NCBI RefSeq assembly: GCF_965232525.1
Contig: NZ_OZ246980.1
Span: 2,108,001 to 2,172,000, forward strand
DNA: 64,000 bases
From: Bauldia sp965232525
GTDB taxonomy: Bacteria > Pseudomonadota > Alphaproteobacteria > Rhizobiales > Kaistiaceae
Direction: 5' to 3'
Position 1 is the stretch's first letter; every line of letters starts with the position of its first letter. A program made the position numbers and the translations under genes. The notes under the pieces are model-generated. The model was given only the letters and a program-made list of their open reading frames with translations. It was not told the origin of the DNA and did no database searches. Positions 46,201-54,377 of this stretch are shown in pieces.

Positions 46201-48731
46201 CTTTGGTCAACGTGGTCGACGACCGGCTGATCTCGACCATGGCGGTCGATGTGCCGGAGGAGGGCACCACGGTCGACCTCGCGGTGACCGGGGCCTGGGG
46301 CGCCGGCGCCTACGTAACCGCATCGCTCTATCGGCCGATGGACGTGCCGGCCCGACGCATGCCCGCCCGCGCCCTCGGCCTCGCCTGGGCCAAAGTTGCC
46401 CCCGGCGATCGCGACCTCGCGGTGTCGCTGGGCGTTGACGACGAGATCCAGCCGCGCGGCCCGATGACGATTCCGGTGACGGTCGACAACCTGCCGGCGG
46501 GCGAGCCGGCGTTCGTGACCGTCGCTGCGGTCGATGTCGGTATCCTCAATCTCACTGACTTCCAGACGCCTGCGCCGGATGACTGGTACTTTGGTCAGCG
46601 CAAGCTCGGCACCGATATCCGCGACCTCTACGGGCTGCTGATCGACCGAATGCAGGGTGTGCCGGGAACGATCCGGTCGGGCGGCGACGGTGCGCCGACC
46701 CGCCTCGCGGCACCGCCGCCGACGGAGAAGCTGGTGGCGTTCTATTCCGGTATCGTCGCCCTCGACGACCAGGGTACGGCGACGATTTCGTTCGACTTGC
46801 CCGAATTCAACGGTTCGGTGCGGGTCATGGCGATGGCGTGGTCGCGCACCGGCGTTGGCCATGCCGCCAAGGATGTGCTGGTCCGCGATCCGGTCGTGGT
46901 GGCCGCCAGCCTTCCCCGCTTCCTTAGGACCGGCGATACGTCGCGTCTGTTGATCGAGATCGACAACGTGGCCGGCGTCGGCGGTGATTACGCGCTGTCG
47001 GTCCACCTTGATGCGGGCGTCGGACTGTCAGCGTCTGACCGAACGCGCACGCTGTCGCTCGAATCGGGCGGCAAGGTGCGCCTCGATCTGCCGATCAGCG
47101 GGATTGCGGTCGGCGACCACGCCATCGACATCGTGCTGGAAACGCCGGACGACGAGAGCTTCGCCAAGACGCTGGCGCTCGGCATTCGCCCGCCGGGCGA
47201 ACCGGTGACCCGCCGAAACGTGGTGGAGTTGGCGGGGGGAGGTACCCTGACGGTCGATACGGAACCGCTGGCTGAATATGTGCCCGACACCGCCACCGTG
47301 ACAGTCTCGATCGGCGGTGCCGGTCGGCTCGATGTGGCCGGCATCTTGGCCGCGCTCGACCGCTACCCCTATGGCTGCACCGAACAGCTAACCAGCCGCG
47401 CCTTACCGCTGGTCTATCTCGACTCGGTGGCGGCTTCGATCGGGGTCGCGTCCGACACGGCGGTACGGGAGCGAGTGCAGACAGCGATCGCCGGCGTGCT
47501 CGCCAATCAGTCGGCGAACGGCAGCTTCGGGCTGTGGGGACCCTATGGTGGCGGCAACCTGTGGCTCGACGCATACGTCACCGACTTCCTGACCCGGGCT
47601 GACGAAAAGGGCTACGACGTGCCGGCGCTACCGCTTCGTCTGGCCCTCGACAATCTCGCCAACCGCATTGCTTATGCCGACGACTTCCAGAACGGCGGCG
47701 AGGATGTCGCCTACACGCTCTACGTCCTCGCCCGTAACGGCAAGGCATCGCTCGGCGACCTCCGCTACTATGCCGAAGCCAAGATCGACAACTTCGGGAC
47801 GGCTCTCGCCAAGGCCCAGGTCGGCGCCGCACTCGCGCTCTACGGCGAGCAGCGTCGCGCTGCAGACGCTTTCCGCGCCGCGATCTCCGATCTCGACGGC
47901 CGTCGTAGTGCCGCATGGCGTGGAGACTACGGCAGTCCATTGCGCGACACCGCGGCGGTCCTGACCCTGGCGGCCGAAACCAATGTCGGCGTCGGTGACC
48001 TCCAGGCACTCGCCAGTGACGTGGCGGAAGCCGACGCTCGCCGCCGGTACACCAGCACCCAGGAAAACGCGTGGATGCTTCTCGCTGCGGCGGCGCTGAT
48101 CGACGACGCCCAGCGCTCCAGCTTCGAGATCGACGGGGCCTCCGTCGCCGGCCCACTGTTCAGGGAATACGGCCAGTCACGGATCGAGGCGTCACCGGTG
48201 CGGATCACCAATCTCGACGACGACAATCTTGAGGCGATGGTCGCCACCACGGGTGTCACCAGGACGCCGGAGCCGGCCGGTGGCGAGGGCTTCGCCATCG
48301 AGCGGGCGTTCTTCACTCCGGACGGCGAGCCGATGGACATCGGCACGGTCGGGCAGAACCAGCGGGTGGTGGTCGTCGTGACGGTCACGGGGGATCGAGA
48401 CCGCGAGGGTCAGGTGATGGTCGTCGACCCGGTGCCGGCCGGTTACGAGATCGAAAACCCGAACATCTCCGCGAGCGGCGATGTGCGTTCGTTCCCGTGG
48501 CTGGATGTGAGCCGCAATGCCAGCCACACCGAGGCGCGGACCGATCGGTTCGTCGCCGCCCTCGACCGCAGGGACGGAGACGCGCTCGCCTTCAAGGTCG
48601 CCTATGCAATGCGGGCAGTGTCGCCAGGCGTGTTCGTCCACCCCGGCGCGACGGTCGAGGACATGTACCGGCCGTATCTACGTGCGAGGACCACCGCGGG
48701 TTCGGTCGAGGTGGTCGGTCCAACCCGCTGA
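43257..48731 (+). CDS. PAN-domain bacterial alpha-2-macroglobulin
   Basis: An 1824-residue periplasmic protease trap. The signal peptide (residues 1-24) ends in ASA without a lipobox Cys, so unlike E. coli YfhM it should be soluble. A PAN/Apple-like domain follows (about 33-85, Cys52, 56, 62, 74), then macroglobulin domains, the A2M core, and the thioester motif CTEQ at 1374-1377 in YPYGCTEQLTSRALP. The terpenoid-cyclase-like helical domain and C-terminal receptor-type domain follow. The thioester should covalently trap attacking proteases. The pbpC gene follows after 7 bp, the classic pairing of a trap with a cell-wall repair enzyme. Confidence 0.95.
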   Translation: MRDVVRSVTCAIAVLALSGLAASAEPRIIETENADYTGFDHTTLQDTTLEACHSACLADDRCKAFTFNTSANWCFLKSDFSALTFAEGAVAGRVVDAIDLTPGLQDQRLAMLEFVPDAYLDEARSLVVSLPARFDAAGAGYESLREEAAQAYRNADYSGAAIFAGRALSVADDDSGLWLDFAAASVARTPQNWSDRRAAYADGTAAAINAYVRADEPIKEASALALMGDGFRLREVWKPAYRAYRASLAIRENNSVRRAYEDVIAEHGFRVASHEVDADVANPRICVTFSDDLPVNRPELADFVTVEPSAGLAIERETRQICIDGVAHGTRYAVRLRNGLPAADGEVLERPVSLDIFVRDRAPWVGFAGNAYVLPAGDDATIPLASVNADVAEAVVYRIGERGLAGALRDNQFLRALAPYAAQTIAREQGEKVWEGEVLIDSELNQTVTTAIPIGEAVETMRPGVYAITARAELDPNEWGTFATQWFIVSDLGLTTLTGSDGVHVFVRSLSTAEPVTDATLRLVATNNDILGEAVTNDTGYAVFAPGLARGTGGATPQMVDVSTAAGDYAFLDLARAAFDLSDRGVEGRPAPGPLDVFITTERGIYRPGETVHLTALVRDAQAIAVPGLPITLVIERPDGVEYLNDTLSDAGLGGYSISIPLEDSAMRGSWRAKLYADPEGSPLAEAAILVEDFVPERLAFTLSSDATAFTEDAPVAVDLEARYLYGAPAPGLSVDGDIEVRASGSRDGFSGYRFGLADDPVRPLRRPIDLVATTDTTGHATLDVGLPDPLPVTTRPLAGKAIVRLTDTNGRAVERTLDLPVTPSAAMIGVKPQFDGDEVDEGSTVGFDVVLVSPDGARLGGETLSWQLDRIETEYQWYRTGGNWNYELITIPRRVASGEVATDAAASVPVSTNVDWGRYRLTVERSGAVPAATSVDFRAGWAIAAAGSETPDVLAVALDKPAYRAGDTAKLRLDPRFAGVALVNVVDDRLISTMAVDVPEEGTTVDLAVTGAWGAGAYVTASLYRPMDVPARRMPARALGLAWAKVAPGDRDLAVSLGVDDEIQPRGPMTIPVTVDNLPAGEPAFVTVAAVDVGILNLTDFQTPAPDDWYFGQRKLGTDIRDLYGLLIDRMQGVPGTIRSGGDGAPTRLAAPPPTEKLVAFYSGIVALDDQGTATISFDLPEFNGSVRVMAMAWSRTGVGHAAKDVLVRDPVVVAASLPRFLRTGDTSRLLIEIDNVAGVGGDYALSVHLDAGVGLSASDRTRTLSLESGGKVRLDLPISGIAVGDHAIDIVLETPDDESFAKTLALGIRPPGEPVTRRNVVELAGGGTLTVDTEPLAEYVPDTATVTVSIGGAGRLDVAGILAALDRYPYGCTEQLTSRALPLVYLDSVAASIGVASDTAVRERVQTAIAGVLANQSANGSFGLWGPYGGGNLWLDAYVTDFLTRADEKGYDVPALPLRLALDNLANRIAYADDFQNGGEDVAYTLYVLARNGKASLGDLRYYAEAKIDNFGTALAKAQVGAALALYGEQRRAADAFRAAISDLDGRRSAAWRGDYGSPLRDTAAVLTLAAETNVGVGDLQALASDVAEADARRRYTSTQENAWMLLAAAALIDDAQRSSFEIDGASVAGPLFREYGQSRIEASPVRITNLDDDNLEAMVATTGVTRTPEPAGGEGFAIERAFFTPDGEPMDIGTVGQNQRVVVVVTVTGDRDREGQVMVVDPVPAGYEIENPNISASGDVRSFPWLDVSRNASHTEARTDRFVAALDRRDGDALAFKVAYAMRAVSPGVFVHPGATVEDMYRPYLRARTTAGSVEVVGPTR

Positions 48732-48738
48732 GGGCACC

Positions 48739-50868
48739 GTGGCTCAAGCAGCGATGAAAGAGCGATCGCGCCGCTGGCGACGACGGCTGTTCGTCGGGGC
48801 CGGTGTCCTCGGTCTGGTCGGGTTGACCGCTGCCGGGCTGGTCGCCTGGCTGGTCGCCGATATCGAGTCGCGTTTGCCGATACCGCCGGACCCGGCCGCG
48901 GTCGCCACGTCGACGGTCGTGCTCGATCGAAACCAACGGCTGCTGCGGCCCTTCACCATCGCCGACGGGCGGTGGCGGCTGCCAGCGCGGCAGGCGGATG
49001 TCGATCCACGCTTCATCGCCATGCTGATCGGCTACGAGGACCGGCGGTTCGCTGATCATCACGGGGTCGACTACCGGGCGCTTGGGCGCGCCGCCGGGCA
49101 GTTCGTTGCCGCCGGCGGACGGATCGTCTCCGGCGGGTCGACGTTGACGATGCAGGTCGCCCGGCTGATCGAGGAGGCGCCGACCCGTTCGGCCAGCGCC
49201 AAGCTCCGCCAGATCCTGATGGCGCGGACAATCGAGCACCATCTCGACAAGGACGCTATCCTCGATCTCTACCTGATGCTGGCGCCGTATGGCGGCAACC
49301 TCGAAGGCATCCGCGCCGCGACGCTCGCCTATTTCGGCAAGGAGCCGGGGCGACTGACGGTCGCCGAGGCGGCGTTGCTGGTGGCATTGCCGCAGTCGCC
49401 GGAAGCGCGACGGCCGGATCGCTTCCCTGACGCGGCGCGCGCGGCACGCGACCAGGTGCTCGACCGGCTGGTGGCGACCGGCGTGGTCAGCGCCGAGGAA
49501 GCACAGGCCGCCAAACGCGACCGGGTGCCAACGGCGCGGCGATTCTTCCCGATGCACGCAGCGCACCTCGCCGATCAAGCGGTGGCGGCGGCGCCCGACG
49601 CTGCGGTTCACCGGCTGACCATTGATCGCGATCTGCAGACCGGGCTGGAGGCGCTCGCCCGCGATCGGGTGGCCGCGGTCGGCAAGCGCGCGTCGATCGC
49701 AATCCTGGTCGCCGATCATCATACCGGAGACGTGCTTGCGTCGGTCGGATCCGCCGGTTTCCTGGACGACGCCCGCGCCGGCCATGTGGATATGACCCGG
49801 GCCCCACGGTCACCCGGTTCGACACTGAAACCGCTGATCTACGGGCTCGCGTTCGAAGAAGGTCTGGCGCACCCGGCGAGCCTGATCGACGACCGACCGA
49901 CCGGCTTCGGAGGCTATGCGCCGCAAAACTTCGATGGCGATTTCCGTGGCACCGTGACGATCCGCGAGGCGCTGGCGCAGTCGCTGAACATCCCGGCGGT
50001 CGTGGTGCTCGATGCTGTCGGTCCAGCGCGGTTGCTGGCGCGGATGAAGCGCGCTGGGATAACACCAGAGTTGCCGCGTGCATCCGCTACGGGACTGGCG
50101 ATCGGTCTAGGCGGTGTTGGCGTCAGCCTGCGCGATCTGGTTGGCCTCTACGCCGCGCTTGCCGCCGGCGGCGAGGCTGTACCGCTGCGGTCTACCTTTG
50201 GCGAGGCGCAGGGCGACGGGCGTGCCGCGGCCGGCTCTTCGGTCCTGACGTCATCGGCTGCCTGGCAGGTCGCCGACATCCTTGCCGATGTGCCACCGCC
50301 AGTGACCGGATCGCCGGACCAGATCGCCTACAAGACGGGAACCTCCTATGGATACCGCGATGCGTGGGCGATCGGTTTCGACGGGGCACACGTGATCGGC
50401 GTGTGGATCGGCCGGCCGGACGGCACCCCGGTGTCCGGGGTCTCGGGGGCGACCACCGCCGCACCGATCCTGTTCGAGGCCTTTGGCCGGCTTGGACCGC
50501 ACCGCCGGCTCCTACCGCCTGCACCGGCCGATGTGCTGGTGGCCAACACGGCCTCGCTGCCGCCACCACTGCGGCGTTTTCGTCACCCGGACGCGGCGGT
50601 CGTCGCCGAGGACGCCGGACCGCAGATCGCCTTTCCACAGAACGGTGTCGCCGTCGATCTCGGTATCCGCTTTGGCGATCCGGAGCCACTCGCTATCAAG
50701 GTTCGCAACGGCGCGCCGCCGTTCACCTTCTTCGCCAACGGCGTCCCGCTCGCCCGCAAACCGTTCGACCGCACCGAGTTATGGCAACCCGACGGCGCCG
50801 GCTATGTCACCCTGTCAGTAGTCGATGCGTCCGGACGTTCCGACCGGGTGACGGTGTTCGTTGAGTAG
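48739..50868 (+). CDS. pbpC: penicillin-binding protein 1C
   Basis: A 709-residue class A-like PBP with a cytoplasmic basic start, one transmembrane helix (about 18-40), a GT51 transglycosylase domain with catalytic Glu100 in GYEDRRFADHHGVD and GGSTLTMQVAR, a transpeptidase domain with the nucleophile Ser361 in STLK and KTGTSYG, and a C-terminal PBP1C domain (residues about 620-709). GTG 48739 has GAGGG upstream; ATG 48754 is possible. It lies 7 bp after the A2M gene and is probably co-transcribed, repairing wall while the macroglobulin traps proteases. Confidence 0.95.
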   Translation: MAQAAMKERSRRWRRRLFVGAGVLGLVGLTAAGLVAWLVADIESRLPIPPDPAAVATSTVVLDRNQRLLRPFTIADGRWRLPARQADVDPRFIAMLIGYEDRRFADHHGVDYRALGRAAGQFVAAGGRIVSGGSTLTMQVARLIEEAPTRSASAKLRQILMARTIEHHLDKDAILDLYLMLAPYGGNLEGIRAATLAYFGKEPGRLTVAEAALLVALPQSPEARRPDRFPDAARAARDQVLDRLVATGVVSAEEAQAAKRDRVPTARRFFPMHAAHLADQAVAAAPDAAVHRLTIDRDLQTGLEALARDRVAAVGKRASIAILVADHHTGDVLASVGSAGFLDDARAGHVDMTRAPRSPGSTLKPLIYGLAFEEGLAHPASLIDDRPTGFGGYAPQNFDGDFRGTVTIREALAQSLNIPAVVVLDAVGPARLLARMKRAGITPELPRASATGLAIGLGGVGVSLRDLVGLYAALAAGGEAVPLRSTFGEAQGDGRAAAGSSVLTSSAAWQVADILADVPPPVTGSPDQIAYKTGTSYGYRDAWAIGFDGAHVIGVWIGRPDGTPVSGVSGATTAAPILFEAFGRLGPHRRLLPPAPADVLVANTASLPPPLRRFRHPDAAVVAEDAGPQIAFPQNGVAVDLGIRFGDPEPLAIKVRNGAPPFTFFANGVPLARKPFDRTELWQPDGAGYVTLSVVDASGRSDRVTVFVE

Positions 50869-50951
50869 CGGGTGGTTTTCGCCTCTGACCTGAATCAATG
50901 CCGCGCGCTCCAGGACCGGTGACCGTGTCGCCGGAATGCGGAGTTGATTCA

Positions 50952-51266
50952 ATGCGCTATATCCTTGCCGGATTGTTTGTATTCGCGACGGTAACGACAG
51001 CTTCGGCCGTCGAACTCGGCGACGCCGAACGCGGCTATGCCTTTGCCGAGGAGAATTGCGCCGACTGTCACGCCATCGACCGGGGCGACTATGCAAGCCC
51101 CTATTTCGGCGCTCCGCCGTTCTCCGAAGTCGCCAACGTTCCCGGCATGTCGGAACTGGCTCTGGTCTCGTTCTTCCAGACCCCGCATCCGACCATGCCC
51201 AACTTCATCGTCCCTGCTGACACGGTTCGTGATCTCGTCGTCTATATTCGGAGCCTTCGCAAGTAG
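50952..51266 (+). CDS. small periplasmic cytochrome c
   Basis: A 104-residue class I-like c-type cytochrome. The signal peptide ends near ASA (residues 17-19). Heme is attached at CADCH (residues 36-40) and Met82 in PHPTMPNF is the likely sixth ligand. The C-terminal helix DTVRDLVVYIRSLRK is typical. It may shuttle electrons between a dehydrogenase and oxidase, but no redox partner is nearby. A longer frame starts at 50898; ATG 50952 gives the correct signal peptide. Confidence 0.9.
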   Translation: MRYILAGLFVFATVTTASAVELGDAERGYAFAEENCADCHAIDRGDYASPYFGAPPFSEVANVPGMSELALVSFFQTPHPTMPNFIVPADTVRDLVVYIRSLRK

Positions 51267-51292
51267 CGCCGAGCGCCGAAGCGGGAGCGGAT

Positions 51293-51859
51293 GTGAACCA
51301 ATCCGATGACGATGGACTGACCTTCCGGGCCGTCGATGCCGACACCCGTGGCGATTTCGAGACGCTGTTCTCGTCTCGCGGGGCGCCGAAATACTGCTGG
51401 TGCATGGTCTGGCGGCGGACACCGGCCGAGGCGAAGCACAATGACGGTGCAAGCCGAAAGGCGCAGATGATGGCCCGGCTTGACGCGGGAACGCCGATCG
51501 GGTTGATCGCCTATGAGAACGGCGCGCCCCTTGCCTGGGTGTCGGTGGCGCCCCGCGACACCTATCGCAATCTTGGCGGGCCGCCGGCCGAGCCGGGTGA
51601 GATCATCTGGTCGATCGCCTGTTTCTACGTTCCGCGCCGGCGGCGCGGCGAGGGCATGATCTACCGCCTTATCGCGGCGGCGGTCGATCACGCGCGAGAT
51701 CGCGGCGCCACCGTGGTCGAGGCCTATCCGATCCCGGGAGACGCACCGAGCTACCGCTTCATGGGCTTCATCTCGGTGTTCGCGCGTGCCGGGTTCGAGG
51801 ATATCGGTCGTGCCGGCAAGCGCCGCCACGTCATGCGCTACAGGTTGTCGCCCGGCTAG
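51293..51859 (+). CDS. GNAT-family N-acetyltransferase
   Basis: A 188-residue acetyl-CoA-dependent transferase. The fold is recognised from IWSIACFYVPRRRRGEGMIYRLIAAAVDHARDRGATVVEAYPI, where RRRRGEGM fits the acetyl-CoA loop (R/Q-x-x-G-x-G/A). An N-terminal segment PKYCWCMVWRR with two Cys is found in a subgroup of GNAT proteins. The substrate is unknown. It starts with GTG 51293 after GGGAG; an out-of-frame ATG two bases earlier stops at once. Its TAG shares CTAG with the convergent xseA stop. Confidence 0.87.
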   Translation: MNQSDDDGLTFRAVDADTRGDFETLFSSRGAPKYCWCMVWRRTPAEAKHNDGASRKAQMMARLDAGTPIGLIAYENGAPLAWVSVAPRDTYRNLGGPPAEPGEIIWSIACFYVPRRRRGEGMIYRLIAAAVDHARDRGATVVEAYPIPGDAPSYRFMGFISVFARAGFEDIGRAGKRRHVMRYRLSPG

Positions 51860-53397
51860 AGCAGGCGCCCTTGATCGTCTCCAGGTGGCGGCTTGGCCAC
51901 CTTGCGGCGCGGCTTGCCGCTGGTCGCTACCGCCGACACATTGCCGTCGTGGAACTGGATTTCGAGGCCGTCCCCGCTCGTCACCTGGGACGCGGAATGG
52001 ATGGGCCGCTTGTCGGTGCGCACCAGGGCGAAGCCACGAGCCAGCGTGTTGCGATATGAGACGCTCCTCAGCAGCGTCCCGAGAGCCGCGAGATCGCGTT
52101 TCCGTTGTGCAGCAAACACGGTTTGGGCGCGCGCCAGACTGGTCGCCACAGCGGCGAGATGCTGGTGGTCGCGATTGATCTGATTGGTGATCGGTTCGGG
52201 TCGAAGTCGGTCAGCCTGAGCGGTGAGGGCAAGGCGGCGCTGGCGGTTCAGTCCGCTCACCATCGTGTCCCGTCGTTGCGCCAGACTTTGCAGCCGATCG
52301 CTCGCTTGTCGAAGGAGGGCTTCGAGCCGTGCTACCGACAGGCGCGCTGCGCTTCGTTCGAAGTGGAGACGATGCGCGCGGGCGTTCGCACTCAAGCCTT
52401 GACCGAGCCGGACGCCGAGGTCGTCGATGCTCCGACGCGGCGAGGCGACAATGTCGTCCGGCTTCGGTAGCGCGCGCAGCGCAGCAGCGAGATTACGCCG
52501 GCGCGTCTCGGCAATGCGGCCCATGGCACCACTATGCCGGGCCGCCAGGGCGCGCAGGTCGGCAACCAGTTCGGTGCGGACGGGGACTGCCATCTCCGCC
52601 GCGGCGCTCGGGGTCGGTGCCCGGCGGTCGGCGACGTGATCGATCAGGGTCGTGTCGGTTTCGTGGCCGACAGCGGCGATCAGCGGAATCGCCGATGCGG
52701 CCGCGGCGCGGACCACCATCTCCTCGTTGAAGGCCCAGAGATCCTCCAGGCTGCCGCCGCCGCGGGCGACGATCAGGACGTCTGGGCGCGGCCAACCGCT
52801 GTCCCGCGCCGGCGCATTGAAGCCTCGGATTGCGGTGGCGACCTCGCCGGCCGCGGTTTCCCCCTGCACCGTGACCGGCCACACCAGCACCCGGACGGGG
52901 AACCGGTCGCCAAGGCGATGGAGGATGTCGCGGATGACGGCGCCGGTTGGCGATGTGATGATGCCGATGACCTGCGGCAAGTAGGGCAGGGGCTTCTTTC
53001 TCGCCGCATCGAACAAGCCTTCGGTGCCTAGCTTTTTGCGCCGTTCTTCGAGCAGCGCCATCAGCGCGCCGACACCAGCCGGCTCCAGCGCGTCGATGAC
53101 GATCTGATATTTGGACTGGCCGGGAAAGGTGGTGAGGCGGCCGGTCGCGACCACCTCGATTCCCTCTTCGGGCCTGAACCGGAGCCGCGGCACGGTCGAC
53201 CGCCACACCACCGCTTCGAGGCGGGCCCGATCGTCCTTCAGAGAGAAATAGCAGTGGCCGGATGAGTGCGGGCCGCGGAAGCCCGAAATCTCGCCACGCA
53301 CGCGCACATAGCTGAAGCCATCCTCGACGGCGCGCTTCACGGCGTTGGAAATCTCGGAGACGGAGTATTCGAGAAGATTCGGGGCAGGGGCAGGCAT
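51856..53397 (-). CDS. xseA: exodeoxyribonuclease VII large subunit
   Basis: A 513-residue nuclease subunit that, with XseB, degrades single-stranded DNA. The N-terminal OB fold (NLLEYSVSEISNAVKRAVEDGFSYVRVRGEISGFRGPHSSGHCYFSLKDD) and the catalytic core with VIGIITSPTGAVIRDILHRLGDRFP, ARGGGSLEDLWAFNEE and VGHETDTTLIDHVADRRAPTPSAAAE are intact. A long coiled coil follows. xseB is not in the window. ATG 53397 is the start; the stop overlaps the GNAT gene tail to tail within CTAG. Confidence 0.96.
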   Translation of the reverse strand: MPAPAPNLLEYSVSEISNAVKRAVEDGFSYVRVRGEISGFRGPHSSGHCYFSLKDDRARLEAVVWRSTVPRLRFRPEEGIEVVATGRLTTFPGQSKYQIVIDALEPAGVGALMALLEERRKKLGTEGLFDAARKKPLPYLPQVIGIITSPTGAVIRDILHRLGDRFPVRVLVWPVTVQGETAAGEVATAIRGFNAPARDSGWPRPDVLIVARGGGSLEDLWAFNEEMVVRAAAASAIPLIAAVGHETDTTLIDHVADRRAPTPSAAAEMAVPVRTELVADLRALAARHSGAMGRIAETRRRNLAAALRALPKPDDIVASPRRSIDDLGVRLGQGLSANARAHRLHFERSAARLSVARLEALLRQASDRLQSLAQRRDTMVSGLNRQRRLALTAQADRLRPEPITNQINRDHQHLAAVATSLARAQTVFAAQRKRDLAALGTLLRSVSYRNTLARGFALVRTDKRPIHSASQVTSGDGLEIQFHDGNVSAVATSGKPRRKVAKPPPGDDQGRLL

Positions 53398-53450
53398 GGC
53401 CAACAGGTGCCGCCTGCGACCATCGCGGTCAAGGGCGGCGGTTGCGTCCG

Positions 53451-54302
53451 TTAGTGCGACATCAAGACCGGCAAGGTCGCATTGGCGAGAATGTGGCGGG
53501 TCGCGCCACCGAGAAGGAACTCGCGCAACCGGCTGTGGCCGTAGCCGCCCATCACCAACCAGCTTGCACGCGCGTCCGCCGCAAAAGACAGGATCGCCTC
53601 GCCAGAACCACCGGGGTAGTTGTCGATCGTGCGCACCGTGACCGCTAGGTCGTGCCGTGCGAGATACGCACCGATGTCGGCACCGGGTTCGCCAGCGATC
53701 GGGCGTCCCTCGTCGACGATAACCACGACGACTTCCTTCGCCATCGACAGCAACGGCATTGCCGCTCGGACAGAGCGGCCCGCCGCCGGGCTTCCGTTCC
53801 AGGCGACCACGGCCACGTCCGTGTCGAAGTCCTCGGAACCCGCGTACGGAGCAATCAGGGTTGGCACGCCGGCCTGAAACAACAGCGCTTCGATGAGCGC
53901 CTCTCGGAGTGGCTCAGGCTTATCGGGATTGTGCTGCCCGACTACCGCGACGTCGGCGAGGATCGCGTTGCGCACCACCGCGGCGAAGCCGTCTCCGCTG
54001 ACCGATTCGCCAAGCCGGGATTCGACCGCCACGCCAGCCTGTTGGCCTATTGTGTCGAATCGGGCGAGCGCTTCCTTGGCGTCCGTGTAGCTTTGCTCGC
54101 GGGCAGTTGCGAGGAAATCGGCGGGCACGGCGGCGGCGATCGTGTAGGTCGGGATGAACGGTTCCAGCGCCACGGCGAGCCCGGTCAGGTGCGCCCCCGC
54201 TTGCCGCGCGAGATCCGCCGCGATCTTGGCCGACCGCTGCTCATCGCCGCGATCGAGGATGACGAGAATGTCGCGGATGGCCGCCCCTTGTTTGGTGGTC
54301 AT
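53451..54302 (-). CDS. universal stress protein, two Usp domains
   Basis: A 283-residue protein with tandem UspA-like domains (about 8-148 and 158-282). The second has the ATP-binding GGYGHSRLREFLLGGATRHIL motif (G-x2-G-x9-G-T/S pattern); the first ends in ADVAVVGQHNP without it, so only the second probably binds ATP. ATG 54302 follows GGGAGG. Tandem Usp proteins respond to stress in many bacteria, and no specific role is clear here. Confidence 0.93.
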   Translation of the reverse strand: MTTKQGAAIRDILVILDRGDEQRSAKIAADLARQAGAHLTGLAVALEPFIPTYTIAAAVPADFLATAREQSYTDAKEALARFDTIGQQAGVAVESRLGESVSGDGFAAVVRNAILADVAVVGQHNPDKPEPLREALIEALLFQAGVPTLIAPYAGSEDFDTDVAVVAWNGSPAAGRSVRAAMPLLSMAKEVVVVIVDEGRPIAGEPGADIGAYLARHDLAVTVRTIDNYPGGSGEAILSFAADARASWLVMGGYGHSRLREFLLGGATRHILANATLPVLMSH

Positions 54303-54377
54303 GGGCTTGCCTCCCTTTTGAGAAACATCGGAGCTTCACACCCTAAAGTGCCATCACCGGCGCGGCCTTGAGGGCGA

